NCBI GenBank assembly: GCA_900541965.1
Contig: UQLN01000041.1
Coordinates: forward strand, 1-38,195
DNA length: 38,195 nt
DNA from: an uncultured Parabacteroides sp.
GTDB taxonomy: Bacteria; Bacteroidota; Bacteroidia; Bacteroidales; Tannerellaceae
Reading direction: 5' to 3'
The notes below the pieces were generated by a model. It was given only the letters and a program-made list of their open reading frames with translations. It did not search any database and was not told the origin of the DNA. Positions within the stretch are counted from its first letter, which is position 1, and the number at the start of each line of letters is the position of its first letter. This document shows positions 23,277 to 32,070 of this stretch, piece after piece. The translations under genes and the position numbers were made by a program.

Positions 23277-24728
23277 ATGAAGAATAAAATAAAGGCTATA
23301 GCCGAACATTTGAAAATTGCCGTACGTCATAATCCGGTAGAAGTGATATTGACCGTATTATTTTGTATAATAGGTTGTGCATCCTATGATTTAGCTGATA
23401 AGGACTGGATTATATTATTGAGTTATTTTCCTGCCTTGTTTCTGGTTACCTATACATTAAATATATTGACTAGGGAAAAACGGTGGCGTTTTGTATATTA
23501 TGCCTCATTTTTCTTTTTCATCTTTTTTTGGTGGAAAACGAAAGAAGATCTGGTTACATGGGTGATAGCTGTTCTTTTCTTTCTGATTGGCGATTGGAAA
23601 ACGGAGAATAAAGCTTTTGTCAAAAAAGGCCTTCACTTTCTTCGGGCCTTCTTTTCCGCCTTTCTTCTTGCTGGGGTGGCGTACTTGTTGTCTATTGCTA
23701 TCTATTATTCCATACAATATATTTTTGAACTGGGATATGGAAGTGAGAGCCGTTTCATGACTTATGCGACAAGTATTGCTTTTGCCGGTGTTTTGCCTCT
23801 TTTGTTCCTTACTTTTCATCAAGAGAAGGAAGAGGAAGGATATAATAAACTATTTGATGTTTTGATGAATTATGTCCTCTCACCCGCATTGCTTATATAT
23901 ACGGCTATCCTTTACCTTTATTTTATTAAGATTGCCGTATTGTGGTCTTTGCCCAAAGGGGCGGTTGCTATAATGGTTATGGCTTTTGTTTCTGCAACTT
24001 TTGTTTTTAAAGCTTGTCAGCCATTTTTACTTAGAAGATATTATGATTGGTTCTACCGTTTTTCGAGCCTGACGGTATTACCCGCTCTGATTATGTTTTG
24101 GGTTGGAACTTCCTATCGTGTCAACCAGTATGGCTATACCGAAGACCGGGTTTATCTGGTGATAGTGGGTGTCGTTTTAACGGTAACAGCTTTGTTATTT
24201 ATCTTCCGGCGTACGGGAAAATATCTTTATTCTGCATTATTGGCATTCGTATTACTCATTACGTTTACTTATATCCCCGGAATAACGGTAAAAGATATAG
24301 AACGGAGGTCGCAAGAGGGAAGAGAAAATACCGGAGGGGATATTTCCGGATATAACTATTCATCTGTTTTTATTGAAAATACGAATCCGGTGGATATTGC
24401 ATCTTATAAGACCATGCAAAAGGTCTATTCTTATAAAAGGGATACTAGTATGATGTGGACTTTGGTTGAGAAGGATACGCTCTTTTTATATGATAAAAAT
24501 GAACATTTGATTTTTCGGGAACATATACCGACTTTATTTAAAAGACAGATGGAGAAAGTCGGGCTTACTCCGTTCGATTCGATAAAGAAAGCCGATTATC
24601 CGGCATTGCTGCGGATAGATTTGGATTCGGCTTTACTCTTATTGGATGAAATATCTGTGGAACGTTTTTATCCGGATTCAGCCTATACCGTAAATGCTAT
24701 TTATCCGGGATTTTATTTGAAGAAATAG
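23277..24728 (+). CDS. DUF4153-like multi-pass membrane protein
   Basis: The 483-residue inner-membrane protein has about ten hydrophobic helices between residues 20 and 345, then a soluble C-terminal domain of about 130 residues (from EENTGGD-like Gly-rich turn to the end). Blocks such as YRVNQYGYTEDRVYLV near residue 290 are typical of the DUF4153 family, whose function is unknown. Start chosen at ATG 23277 rather than 23238 because the promoter -7 element lies between them. It is monocistronic and convergent with the OmpA-like gene. Confidence 0.8.
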   Translation: MKNKIKAIAEHLKIAVRHNPVEVILTVLFCIIGCASYDLADKDWIILLSYFPALFLVTYTLNILTREKRWRFVYYASFFFFIFFWWKTKEDLVTWVIAVLFFLIGDWKTENKAFVKKGLHFLRAFFSAFLLAGVAYLLSIAIYYSIQYIFELGYGSESRFMTYATSIAFAGVLPLLFLTFHQEKEEEGYNKLFDVLMNYVLSPALLIYTAILYLYFIKIAVLWSLPKGAVAIMVMAFVSATFVFKACQPFLLRRYYDWFYRFSSLTVLPALIMFWVGTSYRVNQYGYTEDRVYLVIVGVVLTVTALLFIFRRTGKYLYSALLAFVLLITFTYIPGITVKDIERRSQEGRENTGGDISGYNYSSVFIENTNPVDIASYKTMQKVYSYKRDTSMMWTLVEKDTLFLYDKNEHLIFREHIPTLFKRQMEKVGLTPFDSIKKADYPALLRIDLDSALLLLDEISVERFYPDSAYTVNAIYPGFYLKK

Positions 24729-24735
24729 ATTCTAC

Positions 24736-24815
24736 ATGATAAGTATCATTTTCCCGTGTCATAGTTATGAATTTTGTAAATCATAGTTATGATTTGGAAA
24801 AATGATACTTATGAT
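24736..24815. repeat. Nested repeat between convergent genes
   Basis: The outer arms ATGATAAGTATCATTTT (24736-24752) and its complement with one mismatch (24799-24815) enclose two direct copies of TCATAGTTATGA (24759-24770, 24781-24792). It folds into a long AT-rich hairpin that may end both convergent genes, or it may be a small dispersed repeat. Confidence 0.65.
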
Positions 24816-24816
24816 T

Positions 24817-25650
24817 TTATTGTAGCATTTGGAATAATTTGTCCAGTTTCGGTGCCATGATAATTTCCGTACGGCGGTTTTTAGACCGTCCTTCGGCTGT
24901 CTCGTTATTATCGACCGGCATAAATTCACCACGTCCGGAAGGTTGGATCTGCAATGGATTTACACCGTAATCTTTTGTCAGGATACGAACGACAGAGGTT
25001 GCACGGATTACACTTAAGTCCCAGTTGTCTTTGAAGCGTGCAGTACTGATTGGTTTACTGTCGGTGTGTCCTTCGATGTAAACGTCGATGTCTGTTTGTT
25101 TGTTCAAAACTTCCGCCAGTTTGGCGAGCGCTTCTTTTCCTCGTTTGTCAACATTGGCACTTCCCGATTCAAATAAGAGTTTATCGGACATGGCAACATA
25201 TACTTTACCGTCTTTTTCCCTTACGGTCAGTTCATCACTGCTGAATCCCAACAAAGCCTCTTTTACACTACTGAGCAATTTCTGAACTTTTGCATTTTGA
25301 GCATTAATCATATCCTGCAGTTCATTGATAGTGCGTTCCCTGTTATCCAGCTCCGTCATTTTCTGGCTGAGAAGTGCATTCAATTTTTCCTGTTCGGACA
25401 TGTTTGCATTTAGCATGTTTTCATAATTACGAATGTTCTGCCCTAAACGCACAGTATCCCGTTCGAGACCGGCAAGGCGTGCATTGAGCTTGTCATTGTC
25501 ATCCCGGCTGTTGGCGAGTTTGTTTTGCAAATCGTCTCCACGGGCGATAGCTTCCAATCTGCCGTTTTCCGCCAATAAATACTTTTTCTTGGTTACGCAA
25601 GAAGAGCATACAAGCAGTGCTGAAACTGCAATCAATAAATACTTTTTCAT
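24817..25650 (-). CDS. OmpA-family peptidoglycan-binding lipoprotein
   Basis: The 277-residue lipoprotein (lipobox VCSSC, Cys18) has a long coiled coil (about 25-130, heptads rich in Leu/Asn/Glu) followed by an OmpA C-terminal domain (about 150-265) with DVYIEGHTDSKP, the NWDLSVIRATSVVRIL helix and a final NRRTEI. The domain binds diaminopimelate in peptidoglycan, and the coil spans the periplasm. ATG 25650 was chosen over a GTG at 25659. It is read away from the nrf cluster and shares a divergent control region with it. Confidence 0.93.
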   Translation of the reverse strand: MKKYLLIAVSALLVCSSCVTKKKYLLAENGRLEAIARGDDLQNKLANSRDDNDKLNARLAGLERDTVRLGQNIRNYENMLNANMSEQEKLNALLSQKMTELDNRERTINELQDMINAQNAKVQKLLSSVKEALLGFSSDELTVREKDGKVYVAMSDKLLFESGSANVDKRGKEALAKLAEVLNKQTDIDVYIEGHTDSKPISTARFKDNWDLSVIRATSVVRILTKDYGVNPLQIQPSGRGEFMPVDNNETAEGRSKNRRTEIIMAPKLDKLFQMLQ

Positions 25651-25672
25651 ATAAATCACAAATTTGGCGCAA

Positions 25673-25717
25673 TGTAATATTTATTACATTTTACTTATAT
25701 CTTATTTAAGATATTTG
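25673..25717 (+). promoter_or_regulatory. Crp/Fnr-type operator and promoter of the nrf cluster
   Basis: The palindrome TGTAATATTTATTACA (25673-25688) has half-sites TGTAA and TTACA spaced by 6, the geometry of Crp-family sites. A -7-like GATATTTG (25710-25717, one mismatch to TAnnTTTG) follows. The operator centre lies about 42 bp before the expected start site, the class II activation position. A Crp/Fnr-family gene closes the same cluster. Confidence 0.5.
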
Positions 25718-25745
25718 TGCGAAAATAAACTATAATTAAGGCTGT

Positions 25746-26336
25746 ATGAAAATTAGGGAAATAATAAATGCAATATTGCCTTCGACGCGATGGAAACTGT
25801 TTGCTATTGTTGTGGGAGGTGTTGTTTGCGGGCTTGGTGCTTATACTGCATTTGCATCCAGAGCTTGGAGCTATTTGTCTGATGACCCGTCCGGTTGTGT
25901 CAATTGCCATATAATGGCACCTTATTACGCCACCTGGAACCACAGTTCACATAGCAGGAATGCAACTTGTAATGACTGCCACGTCCCACATCAGAATTTT
26001 GCCCGTAAATGGATGTTTAAGGGAATGGACGGGCTGAGGCATGCTGCGGTTTTCACGATGCGGGGTGAACCTCAGGTTATTCAGGCTCTCGAGGGTAGTG
26101 CCGGAGTAATTATGGACAACTGTATTCGTTGTCATACCCAGTTAAATACCGAATTTGTCAGTACGGGGAAAATCAATCATAAGGAAGTTCTTGCCGGTGA
26201 AGGAAAAGCCTGTTGGGATTGCCACCGGGATGTTCCTCATGGAGGCACAAATAGTTTGTCGTCCACTCCTAATGCATTGGTGCCTTATCCTAAGACGAAT
26301 ACGCCGAAATGGCTGGAAGAAATGCTTACTGAATAA
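25746..26336 (+). CDS. nrfH: Cytochrome c nitrite reductase small subunit (quinol dehydrogenase)
   Basis: The 196-residue membrane-anchored tetraheme cytochrome passes electrons from menaquinol to NrfA. One N-terminal membrane helix (about 18-38) is not cleaved. Four heme sites are seen: CVNCH (51-55), CNDCH (75-79), CIRCH (126-130) and CWDCH (156-160). It lies 25 bp before nrfA and is the first gene of the cluster, with an operator-like palindrome upstream. The protein sits on the periplasmic side of the inner membrane and docks with the NrfA dimer. Confidence 0.97.
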   Translation: MKIREIINAILPSTRWKLFAIVVGGVVCGLGAYTAFASRAWSYLSDDPSGCVNCHIMAPYYATWNHSSHSRNATCNDCHVPHQNFARKWMFKGMDGLRHAAVFTMRGEPQVIQALEGSAGVIMDNCIRCHTQLNTEFVSTGKINHKEVLAGEGKACWDCHRDVPHGGTNSLSSTPNALVPYPKTNTPKWLEEMLTE

Positions 26337-26361
26337 CCGATAATTTTAAAATACGATTCAT

Positions 26362-27846
26362 ATGGAAAAGAAGCTGAAATCATGGCAAGGTTGGCTGTTG
26401 TTCTTTGTAACGATGGCAGTCGTTTTTGTATTGGGCATGTTTGCCTCGTCTGTTACCGAAAGAAGGGCGGAAATAGCGAGTGTCTTCAACAATAAAAAAG
26501 TAGAGATAAAAGGTATAGAAGCGAAAAATGAAGTGTTCGAGCCGAATTATCCCCGCGAATATCAAACCTGGACACAGACTGCGGATACCAGTTTTACAAG
26601 TCTTTATAATGGTAGCCAGGCGGTGGATGTATTGGCACAGCGCCCGGATATGGTGATTCTTTGGGCAGGATATGCTTTTTCTAAAGATTATTCAACTCCA
26701 CGCGGACACATGCATGCTATTGAAGACATGCGTCATACGCTTCGTGTCGGTTCTCCGATGACTGATACTGAAGGTCCTCAACCGGCAACTTGCTGGACTT
26801 GCAAAAGCCCGGATGTACCCCGTATGATGGAAAGTATAGGGGCGGAAAATTTCTATAAGGCAAAATGGGCAGCAATGGGAAAAGAAATCGTGAATCCGAT
26901 TGGTTGTGCCGATTGCCATGAACCTGAGAATATGAACCTGCATATCAGCCGCCCGGCTTTGATAGAAGCGTTCCAACGTCAGGGAAAAGATATAAATAAG
27001 GCGACCCCGCAGGAAATGCGTTCACTGGTGTGTGCACAATGCCATGTGGAATATTACTTCAAAGGAGACGGTAAATATCTGACATTTCCCTGGGATAAAG
27101 GGTTTACTGTAGAAGACATGGAAGCTTATTATGATGAAACGGGCTTTTCCGACTTTACTCATAAATTGAGCCGTACACCGATATTGAAAGCACAGCATCC
27201 CGATTATGAGATTTCACAGATGGGTATCCATGCGCAACGCGGAGTGTCGTGTGCCGATTGCCATATGCCTTATAAGAGTGAGGGTGGTGTAAAATATAGC
27301 GACCATCATATTATGAGCCCGTTGGCTATGATTGACCGTACTTGCCAAGTATGTCATCGTGAGAGTGAAGAAACCTTACGTAATAATGTATACGAACGCC
27401 AGAACAAAGCACGTGAAATGCGAGATCGTCTGGAAACAGAATTGGCAAAAGCACATATCGAAGCAGCTTTTGCATGGGATAAAGGAGCAACAGAAGCGCA
27501 AATGGCTCCTGTCCTGAAATTAATCCGCCAGGCACAATGGCGTTGGGACTTCGGCGTGGCTTCACACGGTGGTGCTTTCCATGCTCCGCAGGAAATTCAG
27601 CGGATTTTAGGAAACGGACTGGATAAGGCTTTACAGGCACAGTTGGCTGTAAATAAGGTGTTGGCTAAGTTGGGCTATACAGATGAGGTTCCTATGCCGG
27701 ATATTTCAACAAAAGAAAAAGCGCAGAAATATATCGGTTTGGATATTCCTGCCGAACGTGCACAGAAAGAAGAATTTCTGAAAACAATCGTCCCGAAGTG
27801 GTTGGAAGAAGCGAAGGCAAATAATCGGTTGGCAAAGAATAGCTGA
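26362..27846 (+). CDS. nrfA: Cytochrome c nitrite reductase catalytic subunit (ammonia-forming)
   Basis: The enzyme reduces nitrite to ammonium by six electrons in the periplasm; it also reduces nitric oxide and hydroxylamine. The 494-residue protein has an N-terminal anchor/signal helix (13-32). The active-site heme is CWTCK (144-148), the Lys-ligated motif diagnostic of NrfA. Four bis-His hemes follow: CADCH (182-186), CAQCH (224-228), CADCH (297-301) and CQVCH (328-332). It is co-transcribed with nrfH and the two cytochrome maturation genes. Anaerobic respiration or electron disposal and detoxification are both plausible roles. Confidence 0.98.
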   Translation: MEKKLKSWQGWLLFFVTMAVVFVLGMFASSVTERRAEIASVFNNKKVEIKGIEAKNEVFEPNYPREYQTWTQTADTSFTSLYNGSQAVDVLAQRPDMVILWAGYAFSKDYSTPRGHMHAIEDMRHTLRVGSPMTDTEGPQPATCWTCKSPDVPRMMESIGAENFYKAKWAAMGKEIVNPIGCADCHEPENMNLHISRPALIEAFQRQGKDINKATPQEMRSLVCAQCHVEYYFKGDGKYLTFPWDKGFTVEDMEAYYDETGFSDFTHKLSRTPILKAQHPDYEISQMGIHAQRGVSCADCHMPYKSEGGVKYSDHHIMSPLAMIDRTCQVCHRESEETLRNNVYERQNKAREMRDRLETELAKAHIEAAFAWDKGATEAQMAPVLKLIRQAQWRWDFGVASHGGAFHAPQEIQRILGNGLDKALQAQLAVNKVLAKLGYTDEVPMPDISTKEKAQKYIGLDIPAERAQKEEFLKTIVPKWLEEAKANNRLAKNS

Positions 27847-27857
27847 TATAAGATAGT

Positions 27858-29102
27858 ATGTGGAATAATACGTGGAGATATGCAGAAGGATGGACTATTG
27901 GAATAGGCTTGTTTATGACAGGCATAATCCTCCAGTTGACTGTGGGAAAAGTGGATACAGCTTTTGTGCAGTATCCGGTTAACCTTATTTTTGGAGGAGG
28001 ATACTTGATTATTCTTATTCTTTTACATTTTCTGGGTCGGATAAAAACACCGCTTCGTTGGTTCTCCGGCTTGGAGGCAAGCATAACTTCATTGTTGTCG
28101 TTGTTAGTGATGGTTATCTTGATGGGGCTGACCAGGCAGGTCGCCCCATCTGAAAATCTTTCATCAGGCGGGTTGGCATGGTTAGGATTTATGCAGATGA
28201 CTTCTTCATGGCCTTTCATTCTGTTATTCCTTTATTTTTTATCTGTTTTGGGACTGGTTACGCTTCGGAAAATAAGCAGTTTCCGGTGGAAAGATATTCC
28301 TTTCTTTTTGAATCATGCCGGGCTTTTTATTACACTTTGGGCAGCAATATTGGGTAGTGGGGATTTACATAGGTTGCGCATGACTGTTTCGAAAGATGCT
28401 GTTGAATGGAGAGCTATCGATGAAAATAACGAACTGACGGAACTTCCGCTTGCTATCGAGCTGAAATCATTTGTAATAGAAGAATATCCTCCGAAGTTAA
28501 TGTTGATAGATAATATAACAGGGAAAGCCCTGCCGGAAAAACAACCGGTTAATTTCCTTGTGGAGGAAGCGCCGTGTTCGGGCAGCTTGTTGGATTGGGA
28601 GGTCGAAGTGAGCAATTATTTGCCGATGGCTGCTTGTGTGGCAAATGCAGATACGGTAAATTTCGTAGGCTTCAATTCGGAAGGTGCAACATCCGCATTA
28701 TATGTTAAAGCCCGGAATAAGCATAGCGGGGCTATGCATGAAGGTTGGATAAGTTCGGGTAATTATATGTTTCCTTATGTAACATTGCCTTTAGATGAGA
28801 ACATGGTAATGGTTATGCCGGAACGCGAACCGAAACGTTTTGTTTCCGACGTGATTGTATATAAGGAAAAAGATAAACAAAAGGTTGAAGCACGGATTGA
28901 AGTGAATAAACCGTTGAACGTTGCCGGCTGGAATATCTACCAGTTGAGCTATGATGAAACAATGGGGAAATGGAGTAATTCAAGTGTTTTTGAATTGGTG
29001 CGCGACCCTTGGTTGCCAATTGTATATACCGGTATTTTTCTAATGCTTGCCGGCGCCGTCTGCCTCTTCGTGCAAGCGCCGAAGAAAGGGAGGGTTGAAT
29101 GA
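27858..29102 (+). CDS. resB: ResB/Ccs1-type cytochrome c biogenesis protein
   Basis: The 414-residue protein has four or more membrane helices: three or four N-terminal (about 12-145) and one C-terminal (about 385-408), with a large periplasmic domain between. It matches the ResB (Ccs1) half of the system II cytochrome c synthase, which with the next gene exports heme and attaches it to CxxCH motifs. The start is 11 bp after nrfA. The stop overlaps the next start (ATGA). It is dedicated here to maturation of NrfH and NrfA, including the unusual CxxCK site. Confidence 0.9.
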   Translation: MWNNTWRYAEGWTIGIGLFMTGIILQLTVGKVDTAFVQYPVNLIFGGGYLIILILLHFLGRIKTPLRWFSGLEASITSLLSLLVMVILMGLTRQVAPSENLSSGGLAWLGFMQMTSSWPFILLFLYFLSVLGLVTLRKISSFRWKDIPFFLNHAGLFITLWAAILGSGDLHRLRMTVSKDAVEWRAIDENNELTELPLAIELKSFVIEEYPPKLMLIDNITGKALPEKQPVNFLVEEAPCSGSLLDWEVEVSNYLPMAACVANADTVNFVGFNSEGATSALYVKARNKHSGAMHEGWISSGNYMFPYVTLPLDENMVMVMPEREPKRFVSDVIVYKEKDKQKVEARIEVNKPLNVAGWNIYQLSYDETMGKWSNSSVFELVRDPWLPIVYTGIFLMLAGAVCLFVQAPKKGRVE

Positions 29103-29896
29103 TGGATTGGGGAAGTTTTATCTATATGGCTATGCCTGCGTTGCTTTGTTGGATTATGGCGGCATGGTGTGCTTATAAACCGAAAGGGTTTACTTGGGCT
29201 GTGGCATTGAATGGATTGGGATTGACTATCTTCCTTGCTTTTATCATAGGATTGTGGTTTTCTCTCGAGCGTCCTCCTTTACGGACTATGGGGGAAACCC
29301 GTTTGTGGTATTCTTTTTTTCTGCCTGTAGCAGGAGGTATTACGTATATCCGTTGGCGGTATAAATGGATACTGTCATTCAGTACATTGCTGGCTGGTGT
29401 TTTTATTTTTATAAACCTGCTGAAACCGGAGATTCATAACAAGACCTTGATGCCGGCTTTACAAAGTCCCTGGTTTGCTCCGCATGTGATTGTTTATATG
29501 TTTGCTTATGCCATGTTGGGAGCTGCCGCTATTGTTGCGGTATACCTGTTATATCGTTCCCGGAAACAGGCAGTGAGTAGCGATATGATGGCACTATGTG
29601 ATAATCTGGTTTATGTGGGGACTTCTTTCCTGACAATCGGTATGTTGTTTGGCGCTATCTGGGCGAAAGAGGCCTGGGGACATTATTGGAACTGGGACCC
29701 GAAAGAGACTTGGGCGGCTGCAACCTGGATGGGAAATTTATTATACATTCATTTCAGGCTTCACCAACGTTTGCGGACTTCGGTGGCATTAGGGATATTG
29801 ATAGGATCGTTTATTCTTTTACAGGTTTGTTGGTTCGGGGTAAATTATTTGCCCTCCGCACAAGGCAACAGTGTGCATACTTATAATATGGGTTGA
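29099..29896 (+). CDS. ccsA: CcsA/ResC-type heme handling protein for cytochrome c assembly
   Basis: The 265-residue protein has about eight membrane helices. The tryptophan-rich heme-handling motif WGHYWNWDPKETWAAATW (about residues 194-211) is intact, and conserved His residues flank it (for example H139 and H253). It is the second half of system II and functions with ResB. Translational coupling by a 4-bp overlap supports a complex. Some NrfA systems with CxxCK need a special CcsA; whether this one is specialised is not visible. Confidence 0.94.
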   Translation: MMDWGSFIYMAMPALLCWIMAAWCAYKPKGFTWAVALNGLGLTIFLAFIIGLWFSLERPPLRTMGETRLWYSFFLPVAGGITYIRWRYKWILSFSTLLAGVFIFINLLKPEIHNKTLMPALQSPWFAPHVIVYMFAYAMLGAAAIVAVYLLYRSRKQAVSSDMMALCDNLVYVGTSFLTIGMLFGAIWAKEAWGHYWNWDPKETWAAATWMGNLLYIHFRLHQRLRTSVALGILIGSFILLQVCWFGVNYLPSAQGNSVHTYNMG

Positions 29897-29935
29897 TTTA
29901 TGGTAATTGAAAATTAGAAAATAACATCAAGGCTT

Positions 29936-31243
29936 ATGAAAACACTATCAGTTATTATTACCAGTTTACTTTTATTGAGTTCCGGAATCATCCGTGCGGA
30001 AGAAAACGGGCACAAAGACAAGAAAGAGAATATATTCTTTATGAATGTACAAATACGTCCTCGTGCGGAGTATCGGAATGGGGCTCTTTTTCCTCGTGAA
30101 AAAGGAGAGAGTGCGGCAGGATTTATCAATAATCGTGCCCGTTTGTCGTTGGGATATGAGCGGGAGAATCTTTCAATCGGTCTTTCTGCCCAGCATGTGG
30201 GAGTGTGGGGGCAAGACCCGCAGATTGATAAGAACGGGCGTTTTATACTGAATGAAGCCTGGGCGCAATTAAATTTCGGTACAGGTTTTTTTGCCAAATT
30301 AGGACGTCAGTCTCTTGTGTATGATGATGAACGCCTTTTGGGGGGACTGGACTGGAATGTGGCCGGGCGTTACCATGACGCATTGAAATTAGGTTATCAG
30401 AATGCAAATAATAAGTTGCATTTGATAGTTGCATTTAACCAAAATGATGAAACACTTATCGGTGGAACCTATTATGCTCCGGGGGCACAACCTTATAAAA
30501 CGATGCAAACACTTTGGTATGAACATACTTGCAGTAAAGCATTCCGTGCTTCTTTCCTTTTCATGAATCTGGGAATAGAAGGTGGGGACATCGAGAAAAA
30601 AGAGTCTGATACAAAGTTTATGCAGACATTAGGAACCAATTTGTATTATACGCCCGGTAATTGGTCATTTGGCGGAACATTCTATTACCAGTTCGGAAAA
30701 AGTAAAGCCGGAAAAGATATATCAGCTTTTATGTGGGCTGTTAATGCCGGTTATCAGATTGATCCGCGTTGGAAAGTGGCTATCGGCAGTGATTATCTAA
30801 GCGGAGCGGGTAATGACCCGGCCGGAAAATATAAGGCATTCGACCCTTTGTATGGAACACATCATAAATTTTACGGGGCTATGGATTATTTTTATGCCTC
30901 TTCTTTTAAAAACGGGTTAAACCCGGGGCTTTGGGATAATCAGCTTTCCGTGGCTTTCAAACCGGTAAAGAAAGTAAACCTTTCTCTTGCTTATCATTAT
31001 TTTTCAGTAACGGGAGATGTTTATGAAAAAAGTGGAGAGAAAGCAAACCGTGGATTGGGGTCTGAATTGGATTTTCAAGTGGACTGGCAGATAATGAAAG
31101 ATGTCAAATTGTCGGCAGGATATTCTACAATGTTAGCTGGCAAAACAATGGAATTGGTGAAAGGTGGAGATTCATCCAGTTGGCAGGATTGGGGATGGTT
31201 GTCTGTTAATATTAATCCCCGCATTTTTACTGCTAAGTGGTAA
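29936..31243 (+). CDS. Alginate-export-type outer-membrane porin
   Basis: The 435-residue beta-barrel protein has a signal peptide cut after IIRA (about residue 21). The Alginate_exp family block FAKLGRQSLVYDDERLLGGLDWNVAGRYHDALKL (about 120-153) is clear, and the rest is alternating amphipathic strands ending in FTAKW with an aromatic end residue. Despite the family name, these proteins are general outer-membrane channels. Its place in the nrf cluster suggests passage of nitrite or another small anion; this is an inference. A 39-bp gap follows ccsA. Confidence 0.85.
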   Translation: MKTLSVIITSLLLLSSGIIRAEENGHKDKKENIFFMNVQIRPRAEYRNGALFPREKGESAAGFINNRARLSLGYERENLSIGLSAQHVGVWGQDPQIDKNGRFILNEAWAQLNFGTGFFAKLGRQSLVYDDERLLGGLDWNVAGRYHDALKLGYQNANNKLHLIVAFNQNDETLIGGTYYAPGAQPYKTMQTLWYEHTCSKAFRASFLFMNLGIEGGDIEKKESDTKFMQTLGTNLYYTPGNWSFGGTFYYQFGKSKAGKDISAFMWAVNAGYQIDPRWKVAIGSDYLSGAGNDPAGKYKAFDPLYGTHHKFYGAMDYFYASSFKNGLNPGLWDNQLSVAFKPVKKVNLSLAYHYFSVTGDVYEKSGEKANRGLGSELDFQVDWQIMKDVKLSAGYSTMLAGKTMELVKGGDSSSWQDWGWLSVNINPRIFTAKW

Positions 31244-31245
31244 GA

Positions 31246-31276
31246 GTTGTTAGTGTTGGAAATTCTTCTATATTTG
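31246..31276 (+). promoter_or_regulatory. Promoter of the Crp/Fnr-family gene
   Basis: GTTG (31246-31249), 19 bp, TATATTTG (31269-31276). The predicted start near 31283 gives a 27-nt leader. The regulator can thus be made independently of the nrf genes. Confidence 0.55.
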
Positions 31277-31309
31277 TAGGAGGATACGTCTAATACTAAA
31301 AATAAAACG

Positions 31310-31978
31310 ATGGACATTACAGAAATATTTAAAATACCGCTTTTTAAAGACTTAACTTTGAAAATGCAGGAAGAACTGCTCGATAATCTGGAATATACGA
31401 TTGATCATTATTCCAAAGGAGAGACAATCATCCGTCAGGGGTCACCCTGTAATGCCCTACATGTTTTAATAGAAGGGAAATTAAATGTGGATGTACTGGA
31501 TGTTTCCGGCGTAGAAGTACGTGTGGAAACTATCCAGGCGCCGCGTACTTTTGCAACCCCTCATTTGTTTACCAAACAATGTGTTTTCCCTGCAACTTTT
31601 ACGGTTGAAGAGGATGCGACATTGATAAGAATACCCAAAGACCATTTTTTTAAAGTGATGAGTAGCATGCCTCAGTTACTCCGTAGTTTCCTTTGTGTCA
31701 GCACAAGTTGTAATAAATGTATAATGACGAGATTGAGAGTCTTGTCTTTCAGAGGTATCCGCAGCCGGTATATTTATTATTTGTTAGATCATTTGGAAAA
31801 AGGGGCGGATGTCGCTGTAATAGAGCATAATCAGGTGCAACTTGCAGAATATTTTGGAGTGACGCGTCCTGCCTTGTCCAAAGAAATCCGGAAATTAGTA
31901 GATGGTGGTTTTATCTTGCTCCTTCCTAAAAATAAAGTACGTATATTGAATCGACAAGGGCTTGCCAGTATGTTGTGA
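31310..31978 (+). CDS. Crp/Fnr-family transcriptional regulator
   Basis: The 222-residue cytosolic protein has a cyclic-nucleotide-like sensor domain (about 10-125), a long dimer helix (about 118-145) and a helix-turn-helix (LAEYFGVTRPALSKEIRKL, 178-196). Five Cys are present: C47, C91 and the cluster C129, C134 and C137 (LCVSTSCNKC) at the start of the dimer helix. These could hold a metal centre or act as thiol sensors, unlike classical Fnr where the cluster is N-terminal. Its place at the end of the nrf cluster suggests it senses nitrite, NO or redox state and controls that cluster through the palindrome at 25673. Confidence 0.9.
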   Translation: MDITEIFKIPLFKDLTLKMQEELLDNLEYTIDHYSKGETIIRQGSPCNALHVLIEGKLNVDVLDVSGVEVRVETIQAPRTFATPHLFTKQCVFPATFTVEEDATLIRIPKDHFFKVMSSMPQLLRSFLCVSTSCNKCIMTRLRVLSFRGIRSRYIYYLLDHLEKGADVAVIEHNQVQLAEYFGVTRPALSKEIRKLVDGGFILLLPKNKVRILNRQGLASML

Positions 31979-32018
31979 TAATAGCTAAAGCAAGGAGTGT
32001 GTTACTCCCTGTCTGTTT

Positions 32019-32050
32019 ATTGTTTAAATCAATTATAATCTGTACCTTTG
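32019..32050 (+). promoter_or_regulatory. Promoter of the DUF4290-murA-rimM run
   Basis: ATTG (32019-32022), 20 bp, TACCTTTG (32043-32050). The start near 32057 leaves about 14 nt before ATG 32071. A short hairpin (GGAGT/ACTCC, 31994-32008) after the upstream gene may limit readthrough. Confidence 0.6.
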
Positions 32051-32070
32051 TCCGGTAAACAGAAATAGTA

